From: Dermanyssus gallinae
Lineage: Eukaryota > Arthropoda > Arachnida > Mesostigmata > Dermanyssidae
Direction: 5' to 3'
Assembly (NCBI GenBank): GCA_003439945.1
Contig: QVRM01005216.1
Coordinates: 1 to 64,000, forward strand
DNA length: 64,000 nucleotides
Shown: piece by piece, positions 22,017-33,800 of the stretch
Numbering within the stretch: the stretch's first letter is position 1
How the letters are laid out: each line of letters begins with the position of its first letter
The notes under the pieces: model-generated
What the model was told of the DNA's origin: nothing
The model's input: the letters and a program-made list of their open reading frames with translations, nothing else
Database searches by the model: none
Program-made: the position numbers and the translations under genes

Positions 22017-22960
22017 AAGAAAGATTATTATGTCCGCGACTGAGTCAGTCGCCCTATAAGAGGCCTCGGCCTGAAATACCAACGCTCTGAAGACCAAGGC
22101 AAACAGAGCCCGCTTACGGCGGGCTCAACGGGTCGGTGCCCTTAGGGTCACATGGTGGCCCTAAGGGCCATGCGATAGATGATAGTTAGCACAGCGGCGG
22201 CGCTCGTGCTCGCGGGCGCCATTCCATGGGACCTTGAAGGCAGAAGAGCGCCGCCTGTGGGGGCACCAGAGCCTTAAGGAGGAATAGGCATGACAATACA
22301 CATTGCAGCTATGGCAGGGGAAGTGGGATGACCTGGCGGAGAGGGACCCAGGTGCCAGTTTCCGCAAGTTGTTCCCTAACATCAAGGACTGGCTGGACCG
22401 GCCCGGTGAGGAGCTCACCTTCCACACTACCCGAATTTTGACGGGGCGCGGCGACTTTCAGTCTTACCTATTCAGGATCGGGAAGGCTTTCAGTCCCACG
22501 TGCGTCCACTGCGGCGATGGACTCGAGGACACTCCAGAGCATACAGCTCTGGCGTGCCCCGCATGGGCGGAGCAGCGTCGTCCCCTAAGGACTTTGATGA
22601 GCACGCACATTTTAATCAGTACGCGACATTGTTCTGGAAATGACGGAATTCCTGGAACACTGGAACCTGCCAGCAGCGGTTTTTAACAAGATTTTACGAG
22701 CTAAGACGGCGGCTAACGACCTGCGACTCTTGTGTTTCCCTGCGGCTCCCAGGGACAACTCTCGTCAGAAGAAAGGAGGCTCGCCCCCTCTGACTGTTTG
22801 ATGCTATCTTAAGTAGTTCCCAGTCAGTTGGGGGCAGGGACATGGCCGGTTTTTAGTGGGTTGGAGCCCCACACTACAGACCCACACCTGCAGGGACCTT
22901 CCTGCTGTGGGGTCCGTGTGTGCAACCGCATTTCCACTAAGTCCTCTACCAAAAAAAAGT

Positions 22961-23879
22961 AGTTTCTCACCTAAGGTGTTTTCATTAGGGACGTTGAATT
23001 ATATACTCGAATGTGTAGTGCCTAGCTTATTCTCAAACTAACGTATTGGGCTTACGCAAGAGCTTTCTACAACAAAGACGTCGTTTTGCTTCAGAGATTT
23101 AACGGCATGTTTGTAAAACAGGCTGCTTGTCGACGTAATATTTCAGCTGTAAACCTCACTAAGTCTCCTTAGTCATCTACTAAACAAGTATCGTAAACAT
23201 AAAAACCTCATACGTAACAGGAAGATGCTCAGTTTCTTCATATTACCAAGTTCACATTCAAACGGGACAGTGCTCATGTATGAAGACTTCAAATGCAATT
23301 AATTGACCTGAACAACAACAGAATTGACCTGAATAGATCGAATGGAATTACGGCAAGAATACAAAAACCGCCTGTGCGCGTGAGACGATCGCACCTGTAC
23401 ACGCCGAATGCACTTTGACATCACGAATTGAATTGTCGAACAAAACATAAGATAGACGTCATGTAGTAAGATATGTACTTGCAGCACATCCAAAGCGCCG
23501 GTTGTGGCTGCTGGCTTACAGTTGAGATAAACGATTTTAGTTCTGAATGTTGCCCTCCTCCATGACATCCAAGTTGGGGAAAGCAGTGGAAATAATTGAA
23601 GTCAAAGATGTAGTCGGTCGTCTTTGCTCTAATCGACATCCTCGGAGTAACTTCGACGAAGTCCATTAGTTAATAATCAGCATAGTCAATGCGGTACAAC
23701 GATATATTATTATTACATCACTTTTCAATATTGTTAATTACACTACATTGCACGTATTTATTAAGTCTCGGAAACGGCAGTCGTTTCTGTTAATCTTGGA
23801 CATATGTAGAATGTGTTGTATATGCATCTCTGGAAAATGTCAGCGACCTAACGCCCAGATAACCCAGTGCGACGGCACA
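22961..23879. other. No recognisable feature
   Basis: About 0.9 kb of AT-rich sequence without recognised coding or repeats. Confidence 0.35.
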
Positions 23880-24530
23880 GTTAGTGGTGGAACCTATGGA
23901 TCATCTCATCATTAGTCTATCACTTCGCTTCAGGGGTCCCCCGGATCTGAATTTCATAGCCTTTGTCTTCGATACGTAAATCGTTAAACCATTTTGCTTG
24001 CTGTATGTCTCCAGCATTCTCAGAGACCTTTTTAAATCCATGAACACTCTACTATATACCACAAAGCCATCGAGATAGTGAGTTCTGCGGACACAGGGGT
24101 CATTGATAAGGCTCGGAAGATCACTGAGTAAGACTGAGAATAAGAGGGGGCAGAGATTATCGCCCTAGGGGATGGCCGGTGCTTTGTAGGAAAGGCTGAT
24201 ATTCCTGAATGCCGTCATCTAGGATGACCAAGTTTGCTTTCAGGACAGCTGCTAGAATTCGCAAAACTCATGGGCCCACGCCCGCGGCGGCTAGCTTCTC
24301 CATGATAATATCCTAGTGCCAAACGCCGCCTTGTAGTCTACAAATACAGTGTGCAGTGCTTGGTGCTTGACGGTGAAAGAGTGCTTCACGCCGTTGTTCC
24401 GGAGGGATGACATCTCTTGCTTCAAGAAAGAAGCTAAGCTGGCGTGCCAGGAGGCATGATAACATTTTGTAGATGCAGCTTTTCTTTGCAATGCCTTGCC
24501 AATGTCTATGGTATAAACGCGCTACCACTC
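23880..24530 (-). mobile_element. LINE-B fragment (B4), reverse transcriptase
   Basis: On the minus strand, with frameshifts: IYKMLSCLLARQLSFFLEAR near 24420-24480, HTVFVDYKAAFGT near 24320-24360, LCPLLFSVLLSDLPSLIND near 24100-24160, YLDGFVVYSRVF near 24040-24080 (the YxDD box has become YLDG) and VSKTKAMKFRSGG near 23950-23990. These are RT motifs of a non-LTR element in the right order. The last block matches the fragment at 5460. Inactive. Confidence 0.65.
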
Positions 24531-24679
24531 AATTGCCATAACGACTTAGTACGTATGTTCTTACTGCAGCTGATTCGGCTGCAATAACATTTAGGTAAAT
24601 CTAATGATACAACAATGCACTAAGCAACCCTTGATAAGTAAAACAATATTATATTCTTCGTACTGCACACAATACTATA
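24531..24679. other. Short spacer
   Basis: AT-rich spacer ending in TATA, where foldback element FB1-a begins. Confidence 0.4.
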
Positions 24680-25566
24680 CAGGGTGTGACAGAAAGAATT
24701 TTATAGCGATACATAAAATTGTAGAGCTCGTTAAAGCAAATATTTTTTTCCAATGGAACATGGTCTCTAAGAAGTCTTGTTTTGGAATGAGAGTGAAATT
24801 ACTACAATTTATGAGACTGCCGATTTTGCCCGACATAGGAGCACAAAACGTGCTGTTGCGAGACAACCAATCTTCCTAGACAGAAACTAAGCACACCTTC
24901 GTGTTCGCGATAAAATTCTGCTCCATCTGAAATATATACAAGGCCGATCAGAAGACGCGACATGGTCGCTTAGAAGAGAATTCGCCAAAAATGAAGTTCT
25001 TTATTAACGTTTACGCCAAATACTTTGAAATCATAACCCTTCAACCACCCACAGCGCTCAAAACGGACGTATTCAGCCAATGCGCAATTCATGGCGATCA
25101 TTTTGGTACCAAACATATGTCCATGCGAGCTGTGGTTGCGGAGTAATTACGATTTTTCGGCAGGATTTCCAGATTAAGTGCATGAAAAATGACGCGCTGC
25201 GGCTGTCGCGCGACACGTCGGCGGTAGTGAACGTCGCCACACAGTCATTTTACATGCACTTACTCTGGACATCCCGCCGAAAAATCGTAATTACGTCGCA
25301 ACCACAGCTCGCATGGACATATGTTTGGTACCAAAATGATCGCCATGAATTGCGCATTGGCTAAATACGTCCGTTTTGAGCGCTGTGGGTGGTTGAAGGG
25401 TTATGATTTCAAAGTATTTGGCGTAAACGTTAATAAATAACTTTATTTTTGGCGAATTCTCTTCTAAGCGACCATGTCGCGTCTTCTGATCGGCCTTGTA
25501 TATATATTCAGATGGAGCAGAATTTTCAATCGCGAACACGAAGGTGTGCTTAGTTTCTGTCTAGGA
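24680..25566. mobile_element. Foldback element FB1-a (887 bp, 320-bp inverted arms)
   Basis: Left end CAGGGTGTGACAGAAAG after TATA. Positions 24874-25193 and 25244-25566 are inverted copies with roughly 97% identity, separated by a GC-rich 50-bp centre. The outer 194 bp on the left has no partner on the right, so the right terminus is truncated. The arms share blocks with FB1-b and FB1-c (GTAGAGCTCGTTAAAGCAAA; AGACAGAAACTAAGCACAC). No coding capacity: non-autonomous. On both arms the frames run only because they mirror each other. Confidence 0.85.
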
Positions 25567-26752
25567 ATATATATAACAGAACGATTCGTAAACTTTTCCT
25601 TTGTTCTAAGCACGGAACACCCAGTAGGTATATATATACATATATACATGGAAAACTACACCCCTATTTCAACAATATTTATTCGCTTTATTGTCTAACT
25701 TTGGAATTCGTTTAGGTGTCCAACTGTTGGGACAAAACGTATTTTTACAGCACTTGTTTATATCAGTTTATATCATTTGACTTCCCACAACATCAAACTA
25801 TGCTTATTGTAAAAATATACGTATATATATGTGTGTGTAGTAAGACTAAGTGTTATCAAAATGTGGCACTTCACTTGTCCTAGAAAAATATTTAAGTTTG
25901 CGTCAAAGTCACTACTTGAAAAACACCAAAATGACAGCTTGACTCAACCGGAACTCAAACAGCTCATATATGATTCACAAAACTAAAATGTGTCACCTAA
26001 GAGTTGGCTTCCACACAGGCCTTCCTGTTGTTCCCTCGCGCATCCTTCGTTCTCGCCATTGTTATCCCTGTCCATAGATAACGGGTTCCCCTATCAGCGC
26101 GTGAGTACCGAAAACGACGACGAGAAATACTATCGAATCTAACCGGCCTTCGTCGAATCGCCTTTCGCGTGGTGCACGTAGCTATCACATGGTGGGTCGT
26201 CGGGGCTATGGTAACTATTTCAATTTTGTTATTACGACTACTCCTGTGTCGACCTAGAAGCCGGCCTTTTCTTGAAGGTTCCTGTTGGTTTCAGCTTCTA
26301 CACGTTGTCAACCGCGTCAGGTACAAAGATATTGGAGTATATATTGCCATTTCGATATTTAAAAAAAAGGCGAATGTCACTACTAGTCGAACCGATGACC
26401 GCGTCTTAGCTCAGCAGGCCGCCCGCCATAGGAGTTCCTTGAGCCAGCCATCACGCCATCGGCCAGTTTGTTCTAGTGACCGAGCCGTTTTCATACATAC
26501 TCGTAACTACTGCCGTGCAGATAGCAACAGACAGTCGCGTAAGCTAGATAATGTACACATGTATAATTCATATTAACAGCCGCCAATGTCTGTCCACTAA
26601 TTGGTGTCGTCATTGTAGCCATGTAGTGTGTGGCCATAATACTGACATTAATATATTCTGAAAACAGATTGAACATATAGATAAAGAGCTTATTCAGGTG
26701 TCTCCACAATGTGCCTAGAACGTATTTTGTCGTTTGGGTTGATGACTAAAAA

Positions 26753-26792
<40 letters not shown>

Positions 26793-26896
26793 CCTCGCTT
26801 GCCACTTCTGATTTTAGCTATCGCTATACAAAAGCCCAATGCTAGCGATGTAGTAAGTGGGTTAGCTGCGAATAGACAAGTCATTCATCGTTGGCA
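25567..26896. other. Region downstream of the TMEM104 stop
   Basis: Contains short TA-rich patches (25620-25660, 25817-25838) and a (TA)n tract at 26756-26790. A segment near 25590-25632 read on the minus strand (CTGGGTGTTCCGTGCTTAG) faintly resembles the FB1 terminus. No clear AATAAA was seen on the minus strand close to the stop at 26897, so the transcript end is not placed. Confidence 0.4.
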
Positions 26897-27186
26897 TTAG
26901 GTATCGTGTGTTAAGTTTGTTGTTGTTGTTGTTGTTGTTGATTCAAACAAAGTCGAATTGAAACTTGGCACATGCGCAGCGGTGGACTTCATGATGAGAT
27001 GAGCGCTTACGAATACTATACAGATGATCGTCCAGACCACCACGAAGAAGACCCAGAAACGCGACCGAAATGGGCTCGAAAAGGTGTTCTTCACTCCAAC
27101 ACCCATATGAGTAAGTACTTCACGCCGCGCCAGAAATACGAGCGACGCCGGAATTATATACTGTATCATTGCCCCCGCATAGGCGC
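26897..27186 (-). CDS. TMEM104: TMEM104 exon 13, last two helices and C-terminus
   Basis: Residues 548-643. GAYAGAMIQYIIPASLVFLA, then SSPFRSRFWVFFVVVW and IICIVFVSAHLIM, as in the family. A tail follows that is not conserved: seven Thr encoded by (ACA)7, then NLTHDT and TAA at 26897-26899. The Thr run is a microsatellite read as protein, so its length probably varies. Confidence 0.9.
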
Positions 27187-27788
27187 CTGTAAACCGCCAG
27201 ATTCACCAAAATAAACAGATATCGTTGTCATTATTATTATTAGTATTATTAACTCGCACCAAGTAATGGTGAATCCGGAGGCAGAAAAACAATACAATTG
27301 CTGCACTTGTATACAACAATTAGTTCTTATTGCCTGAAGGCAAACAGAACTAATTGTTCTAAACAAAAAACGATGCAGGGCTCGTTCAAGATTCCGTTCA
27401 ACTTTAGTAATTGACTGAGCCCCGGAAGAAGTTACCTAACTTCCTCCTGCAGCCTTGTCTGTATGAGTCTACGGGTCTAGTTCTGCTAGACTTTTGTCAT
27501 AATCGGGCGTTCGGTGGATGCGGGGTTGTCCCAGTCACTCATCGATCTCGAAGATGACAGCGAAATTATAGGTAGAATTGGGCGATGAAGACACCCACAT
27601 GCTGTGGGGATCGATGATGCAATCATCTCCGTAGGTAAAGCCAGTCTCGGGTAATGTCGCAGAAGCTCCTATGAGCTCCATATCTTGTTAATTGGTCAAA
27701 GTCTTTGATTATGCAAATGTCATGGAATATCTCCTCACTCGAGTATCCCCCGTGCCTTAGGATATGCCAAATCAGTCCAATTTAAGTA

Positions 27789-27832
<44 letters not shown>

Positions 27833-30800
27833 TACTTAATATATATATATATTCAGATATAAATCCTACCATGGCTACCAATATTAAGGTGAATAAAAAA
27901 ATATATATATATATATATTTATGACTAACCTGTGAAGCCGACCAGGAAGTCTATGTCCTCGACCGCTAACGCAATCAGGACCGGTGGGACAAGTGCGGCC
28001 AGTGGCAGGATCAGCTGAAAGATAACAAAAAATGTCCAATCGTAGATCTACAGAGCCCCAATCGTAGATCTCTAAAACCACATATTGATAATCTGGTATG
28101 TGCTTTTTCTGACCTCCTCTCTATCCCGTGGCTAGAACGTCCCCCGATTTAATGGTGCAAGGTGTTTTGGTAAGCCTATGCGGCACCTATACATCGGCAT
28201 ATTTGACTTAGCCATAGCTTGTTTTTCAATGCAAATTACCTGATCTATGCAATGCGTTCACTATCATCATCGTCATTATGTATTTCACTCGAGTCATTAC
28301 ATGCATGTAAACTATACGTTGTTTTCTCTAACGCGCTGTTTATTGCTTCAGCAAGCGAGATATCGGAGTTGAGTGTCCTTGTGAGCGCCGGATAGTCAAC
28401 TGCATAGTATTTAACAAAGCATTCCTGCGAGCAATACCGATAGATGAGCGCGCTATAGTCTTCAGGGAACTCAGTATTCAAGCACACCAAGTGTAAAGTG
28501 CCGTGTAAAGTGTACCTTGAGTATATGTGGCGATTATAGCAAGCGATCCTATCTAAAAGGTGCACTTGCATATTTCGAGATCTCTAATTTGCTCACTGGC
28601 CTGTGGTTTTTCCCTTCCAATTTACCATGACCCGTCTCATTGGCCTAGTACTCGTTTTCGTTAGTCGAAGTCTAACAACTTTCACAATAGGTCCACGATA
28701 CTACTACCTGAAGCGGTTACGCTCCCTAATTGGAAGGCAAGCTCCAGCGAATTAAAATTTGCCGAAATCAGATAGATCCAATCAAAGCCATACACCAGCT
28801 TTGGAAGAGGCTTAATGATGATACGGATCGCCGCAGCCACATAATAGATCGACTCTGGTTCGGTGTTTTCTCTATTAGGAACTGCCCTTAGATAGCGACA
28901 GAACATAATACGGCACTAAAGTACTTGCGTTTTCTCTTGGTACTAGTTGTGGATCCGCTCTACTCTTCGCTAAAATTATATTTAACAGCCAACAAACAAT
29001 TCAATCATACATTTGTGTTGGCACGAAAATAATTTGAATCACGATTTAGCTATTCTTCACAGTAATTTACCTTAAATAGATAAAACTATAAAAACACATG
29101 TTCTGAGGCAGCATTTTAGCTGCGTTTAACGCTGATTTAGATATTGTTGGAATGGTCTAGTCATTTTTAATCTGGCATTAGCATTATGAGTATAAAATTT
29201 GCCGAAAGTCAAATGTGATGGGTGATGCGATTTTCTGTCTCGAAGTGTGTGAGTATATCACAGATCAGCAATTTATTAGCCTCTTGAGCGATCGTGGCAT
29301 TACTTAAGAGACAGGTACTCACCTTTGTGACAAACCAGGGCGAAGTGTCGCTGATTAGAAGTGTGCGCAGGTTATTTCGAAGAGTGATGGCGATGATCGG
29401 AAAGTTGGAACTCAGTGTAAGCACAGGAAATAATGCAAGGAAGTATTGCATGAATGGTATGACAGGAACAACGGAATAAGTCCTTCGTCGGTTCAAAGTT
29501 TAACGTGTACATGTCCTGCAGCACGTCAAAAGTGAACACGCCTGAAACAGATAACTGGTCTGTAAGCATTACCACCAAGCGATTGCACGACTGCGTTTGT
29601 AATGTAAGTGTAATAATATGTAACTGGCAAAAGACGAGCAAGTACATCATCTATTTCCAAATATCATGTACAATCATCCGTTCAGAATTAAATCCTGTCA
29701 GTGGTGCACCGCATGGCGACGACCTCGTACCAATACAATAGAGAAACTGTTATGGTTGAAATATACACCGTTTCGCAACTTACCTGTGAGTGACAAAAGA
29801 TTGTAGAAAATCAGAATGACCAAAAAGTCCGCCGCCATTAACTTGTACATGCCCTGAAATTAAACGAGCAAAGTGTGAGTTCAACAAAGTGAACCTCCGT
29901 AAGAAAAGTGGCGCAAGAGCAGACACTGGGAGACACTTGCTGTCAAAATGTTTTTATTCCAGGTCATCTTGAAATGTAAAAACAAACTAAACTTTGTCGA
30001 GCATTTTTAGTCAAGTAAAGGCAACTTTAGTCGGTCAGAGAAACACCGAAGAAGTAGATTAACTAAAGTAACGTGATGTATTTATTGTACATCTTGGATT
30101 CACGTCCGTTTTCAAAATGGGGACCTGCTATCAGAACTAAATTAACAGGGTAGTTGGCTAGACGTAACAACACAAGAAGCAAGTCTTCATAATATCTCTA
30201 AAAACTCCAAACCACAAAGTCAACAGGCTTGTCGAAATAGTCTATTCCGTCTGGTGAGCGATTCGTAATTCGAATTATTAGTTCTCATTTATTTTTGCCC
30301 AAATGAGTTGTCCCCGTCCTCTGGCACACTACTGAACAGTATAAACTTAGCCTAACAAGAGTGTGACACCAGAGCAAACACATTTGGCGGTAGAACTTTT
30401 GCATTTCAGATGCCGTGGTTTTAAATCCATTGCTGGTCCATTATATAATCAATTATATAATCGATTTTATGTTCTTCAAGTTAGATCAAATGAAGGCGAG
30501 TGTCGATTAACACCATGAGCAACAAAGAAAAAAGATGGTGCAAAACCTTACCCTTTTCATACCATAACAAGTATTTATAAATAATTAGCTATCGCTCTGA
30601 GGAAGGAAGTAAGGGTAAGAGATGAGCAAAGAGGTGAAGTGAGAGAGGCGATGTACCTTTTTCGGATGGATCGGAGTGATAATTGAAGGCAGTGAATGGT
30701 GGCACATAAACGAGTAGACACACACTCCAAATAGACTCGGCAATTCGAGAATTCTGGCCGGTGATGGGTGCGCATCGGCCGTTCCGCGTGAGATCGCGAT

Positions 30801-33800
30801 TACGCACAACGTGATCATCGAGATGAAGGCTACCGGAGCAACGCCAACAGCAGCAGCAACATTGCAAACAGTAAATTGGTTAAGAAAAAGTCTTAGAAAT
30901 CGCAGCCCACCACACGAGAGACAAATATGTATTTTTGCTTGAATAAAATAGATAACTGCGCTAATAGATTATTCCTATATGTGCAAGCGTAGATGTAAGC
31001 GTGCATAACTTCTTCCGGTATAGATACAAGTGCACGTATATCAATATCCTTCACCGTTTATACAATATATGAACCGCGAGTATATACAGTCGGTTCATGA
31101 AAGGAGTTTGTCAGTGAAATTTTTATTGTAAAAACTATTCATAGTAGTAGATTGTGCGGCGCCTTCACTTGGCACGAAGTGATGAAAAGAAGACACCAGA
31201 AGCAACAACCTGTGCACGATTATGGCTGCACACTCTTTCAGTTCGAATAAGACGAATTAAATAACGCACAGTTTAAACGAATAGACAGTGTCTACGCTTA
31301 CGATACTTAGCGCATAACGTAACTGAAACACATTGGCATCAACAATTGTTACCGGCCTGCTAGTAGTGATCTTTGGCTGAAGTTGCGGCGTATTTGCAGC
31401 AAGCCAAACAGATGATCAAACTGAGTACAGTCCAATGGTCGGCCCCAAACTTCATAGGACTATTTCGAGCTCTGCACGGCACACGAGAAGCTTTATTTTT
31501 ATTATGGCGCATGAGTAGGTAAAGCAAGTTTTTCCCATTCGCATATTATTTTTTTATTCGCTTACTCGCCACAGCGGTCACGACAATGGCAAATACAACA
31601 ACAACGTTAACCATGGCGAAATAATTCTGTTTTCAGTTTGTCTGGCTGCAAAAATAAAAAATAACTTACCCACAAAGTAAAGTGTTACACGTAAGTCACG
31701 TCCGCACGCCAGCCAACAAAAACGTAATCAAAACACGTGCAATGTACATGTATATAAATATTACATATCAGTTGTGGTTACCTATCCAACGGAGAACTGA
31801 TGTGAATAGTTGCAAATACAAGGTTTTCTTCAGGTTGAAGAACGTGAACGGTCCGACGCAAAAAGTGAATACCACCAAGAAGATCCGGTACGCCTGTGAA
31901 GAAAGAAGCGAGAAACTGAGGCTAGATAATGAATTAGACAATGCATCTAAAGGAAGCAAACAAGGGCGAAGATAGCCAGAACACATTATATATATATATA
32001 TATATATATATATAGCAACTAAAATGAGTAGCACAATGAGAATTCGCATAATGAATGCAAAATAAATAAAAATCGTACTTACCTCGGAACGATTCACTCC
32101 TTGCTTAGGCCAGCATTCCACGGACGTCAGGTTACTGCGTTTTTCACTGTATAATACCATGCAACAAACACAACAGATATGCATTTATTTACACGATTGT
32201 ATAAATGACGCTGATGAGATGATGTGTATCCGTGTTAAAGCGACGACTCATTAGAACAGGAGGCATCGACTCATGGACAGGAGAATCGGAAATAAATGTG
32301 GCACCAAAAACGAAAGCCTTCAAGGCTGCAAAAGCGCGACAACAAACGATACCTTAATAACAACTAACTGCAATGACAGCTAACTGGATGAGTATTGTGG
32401 TCAACTACAGAAAACCAAACAAATAAGACCAACATACCACGCGATGTCCCGAATCGATTTTGCCACAGCTGCCGAATAAATTGCCAGGTCCCCGTACAGG
32501 TAAACGGCTATGCAGAGGTAGAAAAGACGAACTCCCCAGGGGCTATAATACATTGTCGCCATCTTGCCTAGAATCAAGGGATGGTAATTATATATAACTA
32601 TTATAATATTGCCTTTAACAAGAACAGTGTAGATATCAGTTGAATAATTAGCACATTCTGCTCGTTCGCTCATCCACCCTCACACGGCTTGTTTTTCTCG
32701 TAATCGTTCCACATACTATATCCTACAATCCTGTGTGATAGAGATTTAGATTTAGGGACTCGCAATTGCACTAATTAAGTCTACGGTTAACTCAATCGAA
32801 CTGATGCATCGATCAATCAATTCGTTATATCAACGCGGCGGAACCAGTCACAGCGACGCTGATACGCCAGCTAACTGATGACCATTGATTAACATATCAA
32901 ATCAAACCACGTCTTTGGTTAAAAATCTAGAGCTTTACAATGCCTAGAAATGAAAGTAATACATTGTTAACGGCTATAATTAAATAAAAAAAATTGATTA
33001 TGGACTTAGTATCATCCTAGAATAAACTATGTCTAGTTTATGTACCAAAAAACCAGAAAAGCGTCTACTCTGGTCAATCTCTGAACTGGATCGGGTACTT
33101 ACTCGTGGCTTAAGGGACAGAGTGTTTCGTTATAATAAAAGTGAAACTCCACGAAGAAACTAAGCTAAAATTAACCAAACGTAATTGACAACATGCCAGA
33201 AGAGACGATGCCAAAATGTCGAGAATGTGGAAATACTTAAACTTGTGCAGATGTGCCAGCTTGTGCACGTATGTGAAATAGTGTAGATATTGAGTTTTTG
33301 CCTTTTTAGTTATATATGAGGTCAAATAAAGTGCGTCAGCAAACCAAAGCTTGCATTGGACTGTGTGAATGATTTCTACATAACTGCTTTTATTATAAGG
33401 CTATAATATTAAGTTCGGGCACTTACTCATCTCGAAGGACTCCGTGATGGCGAAGTAGTCAACGGATGAGGACTCGGCCACAGACTCAACGGCACCTTTT
33501 TGTGTGTTATTTGCGGTTAGGCGGCACAAAAACGCTTAATTAGTTAACATCATCGGCTTCCGCAATCACACTACTTGGGCATGGTTACTGCACCAGAGGC
33601 AGCAGCAATAAAATAAACTTCCTGCTTCTATTGAAAGAAGCGTAGTCACGTAAACACGTATCCATAGTTAGTATTAGTTATATTATTCTATTTTGGAAAC
33701 GTAATATTCATCTTATGATTGCTGTTCTCCAAGAATACTAGATATAAAGTCAAGTCAAATCTACAGCTATACAATTCGAGAAACGCAACTTTAAAAACCT

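Larger units (their letters stand above)
20335..22960 (+). mobile_element. R1-like LINE copy (C2), endonuclease end to 3' UTR
   Basis: Begins inside the apurinic-type endonuclease (VVLNTGAPTFPEAGRTTCID near 20370, then ESLSDHHILEFHV near 20505-20540). The RT follows from 20890: PYRPICLLGSLAKAFESIVE, then RLRKGRSTIAAIK, LDVMNAFNSLPW and AGVPQGS near 21720. The catalytic YADD region is lost. After a LINE-A insertion it continues with LWQGKWDDLAERDPG, TRILTGRGDFQSYLFRIG and CVHCGDGLEDTPEHTALACP (22300-22560). The 3' UTR ends near 22960 in an A-run. Several in-frame stops. R1 elements often target rDNA, but no rDNA is visible here. Confidence 0.8.

Noticed and set aside
25080..25364. 94-codon frame inside FB1-a
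   Set aside because: It spans the palindrome centre and arises from mirrored arm sequence; no domain is recognised.
29454..29487. Programmed frameshift or tiny intron in TMEM104 exon 11
   Set aside because: No slippery site and no GT...AG pair of workable size; a single-base error or mutation is simpler.
31563..31633. Hydrophobic exon-like frame (MVNVVVVFAIVVTAVA) with GTAAGC donor in TMEM104 intron 8
   Set aside because: No acceptor gives the phase needed after exon 8, and splicing 31782 directly to 30829 restores the conserved RWI-A-F sequence in phase.
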